Shown: positions 1 through 8,727 of the stretch, one piece after another
How the letters are laid out: every line of letters begins with the position of its first letter
How positions within the stretch are numbered: the stretch's first letter is position 1
DNA from: Ophiosphaerella korrae
Lineage: Eukaryota; Ascomycota; Dothideomycetes; Pleosporales; Phaeosphaeriaceae
NCBI GenBank assembly: GCA_028456385.1
Contig: JALNQF010000809.1
Location: 1 to 13,708, forward strand
Length of the DNA: 13,708 nucleotides
Direction of reading: 5' to 3'
The notes under the pieces: generated by a model
The model's input: only the letters and a program-made list of their open reading frames with translations
Database searches by the model: none
Told to the model about the DNA's origin: nothing
Program-made: the position numbers and the translations under genes

Positions 1-2480
1 ATCTTTATAAAACTAGATATCTAAAACGCCTACTACTAGATTAGAATTAAGAAAGGTAATAAATAGAAAATAGTATTTAGAATACAATATAGACTATATA
101 AATACCTAGTTATACTCTTTAGTCTAATAAATATACTAGTAGCCTTTTAAGAAAGTACTTAGATATATTTATATTTATATATCTAGATAATATCTTTATA
201 TTCTTAGAAATAGAAGAGGAACACGTATAATATATATATAAAGTACTAAAAAAACTAGTAGAAAGTAAACTATTCTTTAAAATAAGAACATACAAATTCT
301 ATATAAAAGAAATAGACTTCTTTAGATTTATTATAGAACTAGGAAAAATTAAGATTAATCTAGAAAAGATTAAGTTAATTAATAAATAGCTAACTCTAAA
401 GAACCTAAAAGAAGTATAATAATTTTATAGACTAGTAAACTTCTATAGAAAGTTAATAGTAAGATAGTTTAAAGATATAGAACCTATAATAAAACTTATA
501 AAGAAAGATACGCAATTTAAATAAATAAAAGAATATAATAAAGTATTTAATAAGATTAAGAAAAAGTTTATTAAAAACTTAGTTATTAGAATATATAACC
601 TAGACCTACTAATAATAGTAAAAATAAACGTATCTAACTTAGTCTATAGAATAGTACTAATATAGGAAGACCTAAAGACTAAAAAAAAATACTTAGTTAA
701 GTACTTCTCTAAGAAAATAAAGCTAGTAGAACTTAATTACCTAATTTATAAGAAAGAAATACTAGTAATCTATAAAGTATTTAAGTAATAGAGAGTATAT
801 TTATAAAGAGTAAAATATACAATAAAAGTCTATATAAACTATAAAAATCTTATAAGATTTATAATAAATAAGGATTTATTACAATACTATACAAGATAGT
901 AAGAATTCTTATTAATATTTAACTTAGAAATTATATATATAAAAGAGAAAGATAATTAATTTATAGACGCCTTTAGTAGAAGACTAGACTTACAAAGAAG
1001 AAGTAAATACTATAGGTATAGTTCTAGTATAGAATAAAGAAGGATATTTAGTCCTAAATATACCTAAAATAGCTATAATACTTAAGAGAAAGAGTAGTAA
1101 GCTAAATAAATAGATTTAGAAAACAACGTAAAAAGTATCTAAAAAAATATAGAAACTAGTAATTAAAGAAGGATTTATATAAACTTATAAAGGATATATA
1201 TCTTAAAAAAGATTTAAAGAGAATTTATATAACAATTCTATAAATTACTAGTATATAAGTATTAAGAGATTAATAAAACCCTAGATAGGTTATTATAAGA
1301 ATATTATATCTCTAAAGTAAGATAGCTAGTAATAGAAGTACTATAAGACTATATAGAATATTATAAAAACAAGTATAATAGGTATATACTATATAAGATA
1401 CTATAACTAATAGAAGTACTAGAATAACTATAAAGAGTTATTATAATAGATTTTATTACACAACTACTAAAGTTAAAAGACTTAATATTAGGAGTTAAGT
1501 ATAATAGAATTCTAATAATAGTAGATAAACTTATAAAGTACTTATACTTTAGACTATATAAAGAGAAGAGTAGAATAGAAGTTACTATATAATAGGTTCT
1601 AGAAACTATAATTAGTTAATATAGACTACTAGACAAGATAATTATAGATAGAGACGTAAGATTTATATTAAAACTCTAGAGAACAATAATAGTATAATTA
1701 GGAATATAATACATAATATCTACAATATATTACCTATAAATAGATAGATAATTAGAACGAATAAATTAGATAGTAGAATAATACTTAAGATACTACCTTA
1801 ACTATAACTAGAATAATTAGGTATAACTACTACCTATAGTATAGTTAGTATATAATAGCGTAAAGAATATAGTAATAAGAGTATTACCTTTCTTTATAAA
1901 CTATAGATTTAACTCTAATATATACTAAATACTAAGAACCTAAATATCTTAGTCTCTAAGAGAAAAAAACTTTACTAATAGACTTAAGAATATATATAAC
2001 TAACTAAGATAAGATATAGAATTCCTATATAATTAAATAGTAAAATATTATAATAAGAAATATAAAAAGGAACTCTAATTTAGAAAGAAAGAAAAAGTAT
2101 AGTTAGTATAAAAAAATACTAAGAGTAAATAACTAAGTTTAAAACTAAACTACGTTAAAATAAGACTATATAAAATTAAGAAAGAAGTTACGCTAGTTAT
2201 ATTTAAACTAAAGCTACTAAGTAAAATAAGGATATACCTAACCTTTTACATAGTACTACTAGAGATAGTACTATAAAACGTAGAACTACTAGTGTATAAA
2301 GTAGATATATATAGAGAATAAAAAGAATAAGAAGTTAAAGAAATTTTAGCGTACTAGTTCTATAATAGTAAGAACTACTACTTAGTAAAATAGATAGGTA
2401 TAAACAAGAAAGGGTAACTATAAAAAGATATATAGGAACTAGAAGATAATCTTAATTACTTTAAGAAACTAGAGGAGTTC
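1..2480 (+). pseudogene. pol: Gypsy pol pseudogene: RT, RNase H, integrase, chromodomain
   Basis: This is the pol polyprotein fragment that copied and integrated element RNA. RT runs to about 560; the catalytic YxDD motif reads Y-L-D-N at 180-191. RNase H covers about 580-985; its first catalytic Asp position is Asn (627-629), while D keeps Asp there. Integrase covers about 1180-2010 and retains the whole triad: Asp 1449-1451, Asp 1647-1649 and Glu 1755-1757, the last two in exact D-x35-E spacing. The chromodomain (about 2292-2480) begins V-Y-K-V-D and ends K-K-L-E-E-F; its Trp positions are stops. Relative to D there is a 22-base deletion at 155/156, a one-base gain near 990-1010 and a one-base loss near 1180-1200. 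The frame therefore moves from codons starting at position 1, to one shifted by one base, back, and shifted again. Stops are TAA and TAG. Confidence 0.92.
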
Positions 2481-3136
2481 TAAAATTAAAACCCTCTAGA
2501 GCGCCTTATAGTAAACTAAGAAAATTAGTACTACTAATAATAAATAGAGAGATACTAGGAACGTCTAACGTAATAGGAGCTAGAGTAGCCTCTACTACGT
2601 CCTTAAGGTCTATTTTAGCCTCTAAGGTATAAGACTATTTAGATAATTTAGTATTATTATAAGCTTTTATCTTATAAAGACGCTTAATATAAGAATAAAG
2701 ATTTACTAGCTTATAAAGAGTTAGCTTATACTTAGCCTTAGCTTCTATAAGCTATAATAATAGTATCTCTTAAGCTTAGTTAATAGCTCGCCCTATATAA
2801 TTTAGTAAGAAGAGACTATATAAAAATTAAGCACTTACACTCTATAAGAGAAACGCCTAAAAGAGTATACTTATATTAAATATTAGTAAGAATATACTTA
2901 TTATAGTACTTACTATCTTTTAAAGATATAAGATAAGTAAGCTTTAACTAAGTATAATAAGTATATAGAAATATTTTAACTCTATTATAAGTAATATAAG
3001 TAATCAGAAGAAGTTTATTATAGTTAGAATAAGAAGATATAGAGAATAATAAAGAACTAGAAATAAATAAAAAAACTAGACTAATAACTTTAGGCTTAGG
3101 GCGGGGAAACAAGAACCTACTTAGAGGAGAGGATAG
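2481..3136 (+). other. Post-chromodomain tail of Gypsy A, possible extra reading frame
   Basis: These 656 bases lie between the chromodomain and the polypurine tract. In the chromodomain frame stops follow at once. In another frame (codons in phase with 2489) about 46 codons to 2626 are free of stops, which is unusual in DNA this rich in TAA and TAG. The same phase is kept in element B at 7275-7941 for more than 100 codons without a length change that I could find. Both read K-P-S then basic and hydrophobic residues, later R-S-I-L-A. Many Leu and stop codons there could have been Pro and Gln, so the ancestral product may have been Pro/Ser/Gln-rich; that is inference. It could be a C-terminal extension reached by frameshift, a separate small ORF, or just a conserved 3' untranslated region. 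Confidence 0.4.
3099..3136 (+). other. Polypurine tract region of Gypsy A
   Basis: A G-rich stretch (GGCGGGGAAA, from 3099) is followed by a purine run, GAGGAGAGGATAG, ending at 3136 directly before the LTR. This is the place and composition of the polypurine tract that primes plus-strand DNA synthesis in LTR elements. The same purine run precedes the LTR of B on the minus strand (7275-7287). Confidence 0.8.
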
Positions 3137-3576
3137 TATTATAGCTATAACAAGAGAAAACTAACTTAAACTAATTAGCCTTACTATAGATAATAATAGC
3201 GCGTACAACCTATAAAGTAATAAACTTAACTAAGAGACTAACTATAATAGAGATACGTAACAAATTCGTAATTTATAATTTTAGTAAATATAAAGTATAA
3301 AGCTAAGTATATAAGGAATTTATAATTCGCGATCTTAGTAAACGTAAAGTACAAAGCTAGCTAAGAAACCTAGGTATATAGTTAGTAGTAATATATATTA
3401 TTAAGATAGTATTAGTAATCTAATCTCTAACCTAGAACGCTAATACTTAATATTGTATATACAAATTAACTATTATTTATAGTTATTACTAATTATAATA
3501 TAAACCTTTATTATTACCTTGTAATCTACTAACACCTAAAGGTTACTAAGAAGTCGACTTTAGTGCACCTATTATA
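3137..3576 (+). repeat. 3' LTR of Gypsy A (440 bp)
   Basis: This is the long terminal repeat carrying the promoter, start and polyadenylation signals of the element. It starts TATTATA, which aligns with TGTTACA at the start of the better preserved LTR of D (8991). It ends CTATTATA, aligning with CTATTAACA in D, so the ancestral ends were probably TGTTA...TAACA. The length equals that of LTR B exactly. The block from about 3370 to 3440 is shared by all four LTRs. The U3 part contains a tandem duplication (3270-3364). No second copy of this LTR for element A is in the window. Confidence 0.88.
3270..3364 (+). repeat. Tandem duplication in U3 of LTR A, period about 47 bp
   Basis: Two units, about 3270-3316 and 3317-3364, share AATTTATAATT, then a TTAGTAAA-like core and an AAAGTA..AAAGCTA stretch. 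LTR B has a comparable duplication with period about 45. Repeats in U3 often act as promoter or enhancer elements in LTR retrotransposons; here that role is inference. Confidence 0.7.
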
Positions 3577-6500
3577 AAAATAAATAAGAGGTACCTATAT
3601 ACTATAAGTTAATACTAAGAAGTCTATACACTAGATTTATAGATAAATCCTTTTTTTTTAGCTTACTACGTTAGCTTATAAATAATACTCTAGTACTACT
3701 AATTAGCTTACTTAAGTAATATAAACTTATAGTAGCTTAAGAAATAAGTTTATAGTATTTAAGATATAGAACTATAAGAGCTATATAACTTATACCTTTA
3801 GGAGTAAATAACTAAAAAGCTTTATAACTACTTAGGTAAGAATAAAGAATATCTAATAGAGCTCTTTTATATAGACGTTATAGGGCTATTTAATAAGAGC
3901 TTAGAAAGTAGTTACTACTAGCTTACTATTATTAATAACTTTACTAGCTAGATTAAAGTTATCTTTATACTATACTAATAGAGTTTTATTATTAAATTAC
4001 TATACTTCTTTTTTAATTATAATTAGTACTTTAAATAAAAGTATAGATTAATATATTTTAACTAAATTCTTAAGTAAGTAAAAGAAGAAATAAAATTTAT
4101 ACTCTACTCTTAAGTAATCTAAGCTAAAGTTATAGGTATTAATTAATATTAGGAGAATAGAGTTACTAAAAAAGATTATAAGATAATCTATAATTAAGTT
4201 AGGCCTATACTAGTATATATAAAACTTCTATTAAAATTCTAGCTAGAAATAGCCTAGATAGTAGTATATCTCTTAAACTAATTACTTTTATTAAGGCTTT
4301 ATATAATATTATATTAGGTATAGTATAGTAAGAAGCTTAATCTATTATAACTAAAAATAATTATATTAAGAGGAAAATACTTAGATTTACTAAAGTAAAG
4401 AAAAAACTTAACTAAGTTATAAATAAAGCTATATATCTTATTAAGCTATAAAGAGTTTACTAACTACTATATTATACTTAAAAATAGAAAGTTTATTATA
4501 ACTCTAAATACTAAATTTTAAAAAGTTCTTATACTTCTCTCTATATAAATAATATAAGATATAAGAGCTAAATAATATAGCTTACTTAAAGTAATAGCTA
4601 CTACTATAAGAGAGAGTATAATAGTAAAGCTATTAAACTAACTAATAGTAAGTATATAGCTAGTATCTATACTAGCTTCTATATATTACGCGTTTATAGT
4701 AGTACTAGAATAAGCTTAGTTTAAAATAAGTAATAAGAACTTATAAATATTACTTTATATAAGTACTAAGAACTTATAAAGGCTACTTTAGGTAAGTAAT
4801 AAGGACTTATAAATACTATTTTAACTAAGTAAAATTAACTTAGAAAAGAGAATACTATTCTAATTAAGTAATAAAAACTTATAGCTAGTTACTAAATAGA
4901 GAAATAGAACCTTATTACTCTTTAAGAGTAATAATACTTTTAGATTACTACTAAAAACTCTATAAAAAGATAAGCTACTACTTAGTAGTAACTAGTAATA
5001 GAATAAAGCCTAATATAATTAAGTCTTAAGAGAATAGTAATAATATCTAAGACTCTAGCTTAATTACTTAGTTTATAGAGTAAAGTAAAAAGCTTTAGAG
5101 TATTACTTTAAACTCTAAAACTATATACTATAAGCTATATTAGATATATTAGATAATAGTAAAGAAGAGCTTATACTAATAAATATACCTAAAAGTAATA
5201 TACTCCTAACGTTCTTAATAATAGCTATAGAAGAAAAAGAACTTTTTAAACTAAAAACTACTTACTAAGTAAAGAATAATACGAGCTAGCCTAAATAGGA
5301 GTTAGTAATACTTAAAGAAGTTAATTTACTTAAATAAAGTAAGATATAAAAGCTTATAATCTTACTTAGAAATTATTATATTTTTAGTAGTAAGTAAGTT
5401 TTTAAGTTTAAGTAAAAACTATATAGAGAAGTTATCTACTATAAAGCTAGATAAGTAGTTAGAAGCTTTACTTAAGAAAAAAGTATTAACTATAATAAAA
5501 TATTTATATCTATTATTAAGCTAATAAGCTATAAGGCTTTATTTATAATTATAGCTACTTTAGGCTTTAAGATTAAATAGATAGATATTAAGACTACTTT
5601 CTTCTATAGTAATATAAACTATAAGATCTATATTAAATAGCTATACTATATAGTAAATAGTAAACTAAAAGTCTATAAGCTTTAGAAAGTACTCTATAGC
5701 TTAAAGTAATCTCTACGTATTTAGTAGTAGATACTAACTAACTTTTTATATAGCTTTAGTTTTAAGCTAATTAATACTAACCTTAGTATTTTTATATAAA
5801 GTAGTATATATATTATAGTATATATATATAATCTTCTAATTATTAATCTAAGTATTATAGAGATAAAGAGAATTAAGAGAGCTCTTAGAAATTACTTCTA
5901 GATAATAGACTTTAAACTATATAGCTACTACTTTAGAATATCTATCTAGTAAGACTAGTAGAATAGAGTACTATACTTAAGCTAAGAAGCTTATATTACT
6001 AAGGTTATTAACTAGTTTAAGCTTAGTAACTATAAGCTTATTAGTATACTAATTAAAACCTTACTACTAGTAAAAAGTAGTCTAGAATATAACTACTTAT
6101 AAAAAGAGAGAACTAAATATTAATATATAGTTAGATTACTTATATATATTATACTTAGGACTAAAAAGGATATTACGTATATAGTATTTAGAGTAAGTTA
6201 ATACTTAGTAAATTTTAGCTTATAATATATAAAGCTTACTTAGTATATCTTATAATATATTAAAACTATAAAGAGCTTTAAGCTTAAATATAGAGGCTAC
6301 TATTAGAAGTTAAAGAGATTTACTAATATAGACTAGGCTAGCTATTATAATATATAATAATTAACTACTAGATATCTATTTAATATTAGAAGTAAAGTAA
6401 TTAGCTAGTAATTTAAGCGTTAGAGCGTTATTACTCTATTAACTTATAAAGCTAAATTTATAGGTTAGATATAAGTAACTAAAAAAGCTATCTAGCTAAA

Positions 6501-6774
6501 AAAGCTCTTTAATAAGTTAAATATAAGTTAAAGTAAAGTTATAACTATTATATATAGTAAAAACTAGAAAGCTATTACTTTATCTATAAACTTATAGTAC
6601 TACTTATATACTAAGTATATAGAAATTTAGCGTTAATAGTAAAGAGAAGTTAAAAGAACTAAGATAATTAAACTAAAATATATTTTAACTATAAAGTAAA
6701 TTACTAATAGCTTTACTAAACTCTTTATATAAGATAAATTTAAGTAGTTTTAAAAAAGATTAAGTATTAAGTAA
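3577..6774 (+). pseudogene. pol: Copia pol pseudogene: pre-integrase, integrase, RT, RNase H
   Basis: About 1066 codons stay in one frame from the LTR A junction to paired stops near 6772-6777; the frame is broken only by TAA and TAG. GAG-pre-integrase (codons about 15-65) includes L-A-Y-L-S-N at the usual (W)H-x-R-L-x-H position. The integrase starts F-Y-I-D-V-I-G (Asp 3874-3876). Its expected second Asp is Asn (4060-4062) and the Glu is Lys (4168-4170), still in exact D-x35-E spacing. A linker holds 11-residue repeats. RT starts near 5390 with K-x-V-F-K-F-K; the catalytic motif reads Y-I-Y-N at 5821-5832. RNase H runs from about 6250, with Asp at 6331-6333, a Glu position now Lys at 6454-6456, and K-Y-I-E-I near 6620. 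The C-terminal end matches usual Copia length. Gag and protease are absent because of insertion A. Confidence 0.92.
4729..4880 (+). repeat. 33-bp in-frame tandem repeat in Copia pol linker
   Basis: AGT codons starting at 4729, 4762, 4795 and 4828 open four consecutive 33-base units, and a fifth related unit opens at 4867 after 39 bases. The first three read S-(N/T)-K-(N/D)-L-stop plus five residues. Spacing in multiples of three keeps the frame. The repeat lies between integrase and RT, a region that is usually poorly conserved and low in complexity in Copia polyproteins. The encoded segment was probably acidic and hydrophilic before RIP (inference). Confidence 0.75.
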
Positions 6775-6777
6775 TAA

Positions 6778-6834
6778 CTATAAATAGTAAGATTACTAAA
6801 AAATAAGTAAAATAAGTACTTTTTTTTTTCTTTT
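6778..6834 (+). other. Copia 3' flank between pol stop and LTR B
   Basis: These 57 bases contain only A/T-rich sequence, including a run of ten T near 6820 and five T directly before LTR B. There is no clear Copia polypurine tract or LTR start. The five T at 6830-6834 could be one copy of a target-site duplication made by B, but the other copy is outside the window. Confidence 0.45.
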
Positions 6835-6850
6835 TATAATAGAGCTACCT

Positions 6851-6994
6851 ATTATTAACTACAAGTAGCTTTAAAAGAAAAGTATTAGTAGATTAAAAGT
6901 TAATAGTAAAAGCTTATATTTTAATTAAGTACTAGGCTATAAAAATAGAGTAACTTCTTATAATATTAATATATTATTACTTGTAGTTAATAAT
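6851..6994. repeat. 17-bp perfect inverted repeat within LTR B
   Basis: ATTATTAACTACAAGTA at 6851-6867 is the exact reverse complement of 6978-6994. The arms are 110 bases apart and lie in the R/U5 half of the LTR. Each arm keeps an unmutated CpA or TpG (ACAAG/CTTGT), rare in this neighbourhood. The corresponding places in LTRs A and C do not form this inverted pair. Confidence 0.7.
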
Positions 6995-7059
6995 TAAATT
7001 ACTAATACCTTCTTAGTAATATATATTACTACTAACTATATACCTTTATTATAAGGTTA

Positions 7060-7147
7060 GCTTTATAGCTTTATATATACTAAGTCTTATAAGGTAGTAA
7101 AGCTACTTTATAGCTTTATACTTACTAAGCTTTATAAAGTTATAAAG
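7060..7147 (-). repeat. Tandem duplication in U3 of LTR B, period about 45 bp
   Basis: On the plus strand TAGCTTTATA recurs at 7066 and 7111, each followed by a (T/A)TACTAAG(T/C)-like core and TATAA. It occupies the same part of the LTR as the 47-bp duplication in LTR A, so the duplication probably predates the split of A and B. Confidence 0.6.
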
Positions 7148-7274
7148 TTATTATATATCTTTATTATAGTTAACTTCTTAATTAAGTATATTAATCTTTA
7201 GGTTATATACGTTATTATCTTTTTTAGTAAAGCTAATTAGTTCTATTTAGTTTTCTCCTATTACTACTATAATA

Positions 7275-7287
7275 CTATCTCCTCTTC
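7275..7287 (-). other. Polypurine tract of Gypsy B
   Basis: On the minus strand the run GAAGAGGAGATAG directly precedes the LTR start. It corresponds to the purine run before LTR A and marks the plus-strand primer of the element. Confidence 0.75.
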
Positions 7288-7941
7288 TAAGTAGTCTATT
7301 ATTTCTTTACTCTAGAGCTAAAGTTATTAATCTAGTTTCTTTATAGATTTCTAGTTCTATATTACTTTTTATACCTTCTAATTCTTAGTATAATAAGCTA
7401 CTACTTACTAATTATATTACTTATAATAGTATTAAAATAATTCTTTGTTTTTACTATAATAAGCTAAATTAAGTTATCTAATATCTTTAAAAGATAGTAA
7501 GGTATATAGTAAGTATAGTTAGGCTAACGTTTAGTATTATTATACTTTTTCTAGTATTTCTCTTACTAAGTATAAGTACTTAATTATTACTAGGTCCTCT
7601 AGTTTTAAATTATATAAGGAGAGCTATTAATAAAGCTTAAGTAAAACTATTATTATAGCTAGCTAATACTAAGTAAGCGTAGTATAACTTAATCTTTAAA
7701 GCTACTTATAAGATAATAAAACTTTAAGCTTATACTAACTACTTTTATAAGCTAATAGCTTATAATAATACTAAATAATCTAAATAGTTTTACGCCTTAA
7801 AGGCTAAAATAGACCTTTAGGATATATTAGAGGCTACTATAGTTTTTATTATATTAAGCGCTCTTATTATCTTTTTATCTACTAGTAGTATTATAGATTT
7901 TCTTAGTTTATAATAAAGTAGCTTAGAAGGTTTTAACTTTA
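7288..7941 (-). other. Post-chromodomain tail of Gypsy B
   Basis: This is the counterpart of 2481-3136 in A, of nearly equal length. On the minus strand the start reads K-P-S-K and later R-S-I-L-A, in the same alternative frame relative to the chromodomain as in A, with stops mainly at codons that are also stops in A. Nothing else is recognisable here. Between the chromodomain and the LTR I see no separate promoter or gene. Confidence 0.4.
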
Positions 7942-8150
7942 GAACTCTTCTAGTTTCTTAAAGTAATTAAAGTTATCTTTTAGTTCTTATATATCTTTTT
8001 ATAGTTACTCTTTTTTATCTATACGTATTTATTTTAGTAAATATTAGCTTCTTCTATTTTTAAAATAGTATTTTAAGATTTTTTTTTACTTTTTATTCTT
8101 ATTATTCTCTATATATATCTACTTTATATACTAGTAGTTTTACTTCTTAT
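7942..8150 (-). pseudogene. pol: Gypsy B pol fragment: chromodomain
   Basis: On the minus strand the segment starts just upstream of V-Y-K-V-D-I-Y-R-E (about 8131 downwards), identical at this point to the chromodomain start of A, and runs to the K-L-E-E-F end at 7942. Chromodomains at the integrase C-terminus of chromoviruses bind methylated histone H3 and direct insertion to heterochromatin. Here a one-base length difference from A, next to a nine-base A run on the minus strand (about 8080-8090), shifts the frame inside the domain, in addition to RIP stops. The rest of pol is cut off by element C at 8150. Confidence 0.8.
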
Positions 8151-8324
8151 TATTATAAGTATAATAAGAGAAATTAAGATAGAGCTAATTAGTTTTAACT
8201 TAAGTACTAATAAAGTATAAAATAAGTAAAGTAATAATATTATAGGTATAATAAGAAAAAATAAGATAGAGCTAATTAGTTTTAACTCGAGTACTTATAA
8301 AGTATAAAGTAAGTAAAGTAATAA
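8151..8324 (+). repeat. 87-bp tandem repeat at the tip of LTR C
   Basis: Units 8151-8237 and 8238-8324 are equal in length and each begins at the LTR 5' terminus. The second keeps CTCGAG where the first reads CTTAAG, so the first is not simply the less mutated one. Confidence 0.85.
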
Positions 8325-8363
8325 CCTAGATTAAGAAATATACTATAACTTAAATATATAGTA

Positions 8364-8445
8364 GTAATCTATAAATATATATATTAGATTAAAGTAATCT
8401 ATAAATATATATAATAAATTAAAGGTAATCTATAAAGTTATATAA
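8364..8445 (+). repeat. Short tandem repeat in LTR C, period about 30 bp
   Basis: GTAATCTATAAA recurs at 8364, 8394 and 8425, with A/T-rich filler including TATATATA. The third unit is partial. LTR D has related GTAATCTATAATCTA words in the same part of U3. Confidence 0.75.
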
Positions 8446-8665
8446 AAAAATTAGTAGAAGTATATAGTTAGTAGTAATGTATATTATTAGGATAGTATTA
8501 GTAATCTAATCTCTAACTAAAAACGCTAATACTTAATATTATATATATAAATTAACTATTATTTATAGTTATTATATAATTACTATATAAGCTTTTATTA
8601 TTACTTTTTAATCTACTAATACTTATAGTAGTTACTTAGAGTTAATAATAGGCGACCCTATTATA

Positions 8666-8727
8666 CCTTACTAATTTAGTTATTAGAAGAAGTAAAGTAT
8701 AAGTAGTATATAGTCTAAGCTAATATA
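8666..8727 (+). other. Leader of Gypsy C (primer-binding region)
   Basis: This short untranslated segment lies between LTR and gag and is clearly homologous to 9420-9480 in D. It begins CCTTACTAATTTAG. The tRNA primer-binding site should be at its start, but RIP has blurred it and I could not assign a tRNA. Confidence 0.6.

Larger units (their letters stand above)
1..3576 (+). mobile_element. Gypsy element A (chromovirus-type), 3' part, RIP-degraded
   Basis: This is the 3' portion of a Ty3/Gypsy LTR retrotransposon. The window opens inside the reverse transcriptase, so its 5' LTR, gag and protease lie to the left. The order RT, RNase H, integrase, chromodomain, tail, polypurine tract, LTR is that of a fungal chromovirus. 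Position 1 corresponds to 12400 in element D. The first 100 bases of the two copies differ at four sites, all transitions, so they belong to one family. The right end is set where four LTR copies in the window stop resembling each other, just after position 3576. Beyond it the sequence continues as Copia coding sequence, so A appears inserted in the Copia element. It is dead: stops are dense and there are three indels relative to D. Confidence 0.93.
3577..6834 (+). mobile_element. Copia element, internal pol part, RIP-saturated
   Basis: This is the internal segment of a Ty1/Copia retrotransposon. The domain order, integrase before reverse transcriptase, separates Copia from Gypsy. Both ends are cut by Gypsy LTRs: on the left the A LTR joins in the middle of coding sequence, on the right the LTR of minus-strand element B begins 57 bases after the end of pol. 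No Copia gag, protease, LTR, primer site or polypurine tract is visible; they are presumably beyond A and B. From about 3631 to 6858 I found neither CpA nor TpG by eye, while CpG persists (for example 3669, 4689-4692, 6418-6425). This is the most completely RIP-converted part of the window, consistent with it being the oldest layer. Confidence 0.9.
6835..7274 (-). repeat. 3' LTR of Gypsy B (440 bp), minus strand
   Basis: On the minus strand it starts TATTATAG at 7274, directly after the purine run, and ends CTATTATA at 6835, matching LTR A at both ends and in total length. The shared core (minus strand of about 6995-7045) contains the TATATAGTTAGTAGTAATA block found in the other LTRs. It has a U3 duplication with period about 45 (about 7060-7147) and a 17-bp inverted repeat. 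Confidence 0.87.
6835..8150 (-). mobile_element. Gypsy element B, 3' end, minus strand
   Basis: Read on the minus strand this matches the 3' end of A: chromodomain, tail, polypurine tract, then a 440-bp LTR ending against the Copia flank at 6835. Its 5' portion (gag, protease, RT, most of integrase) is cut off at 8150 by the LTR of element C and should continue beyond the right edge, after C and D. It is diverged from A in many places and has small length differences, so it is a separate and old insertion, not an inverted duplicate made recently. Confidence 0.88.
8151..8665 (+). repeat. 5' LTR of Gypsy C with duplicated 87-bp tip
   Basis: It ends CTATTATA at 8665, followed by a leader shared with D. 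The LTR start motif TATTATA-GTATAATAAG occurs twice, at 8151 and at 8238. Counting from 8238 the LTR is 428 bp, almost the same as LTR D (429). Therefore 8151-8237 is an extra copy of the first 87 bases of the LTR, with roughly seven differences. All the shared LTR blocks (TAATTAG in U3, and the core at about 8463-8530) are present. Confidence 0.85.

Noticed and set aside
2489..2626. Stop-free stretch as an independent functional host gene
   Set aside because: It lies inside the element before the polypurine tract, is shared with B, and has no start codon or recognisable domain.
3577..3581. 5-bp target-site duplications next to LTRs A (AAAAT), B (TTTTT), C (CTTAT) and D (ATAAT)
   Set aside because: For each element only one flank is in the window, so a duplication cannot be shown.
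6815..6834. T-run as a transcription terminator
   Set aside because: No stem precedes it and there is no RNA polymerase III gene nearby; A/T runs are expected here.
3137..7274. LTRs A and B as the two ends of a single large inverted-repeat element around the Copia pol
   Set aside because: Each is preceded by its own polypurine tract, tail and chromodomain in its own orientation, so they are 3' ends of two separate Gypsy insertions.
8364..8445. Regular 30-bp repeats resembling a small CRISPR array
   Set aside because: The repeats abut without unique spacers, lie within an LTR, and the DNA is eukaryotic in character.
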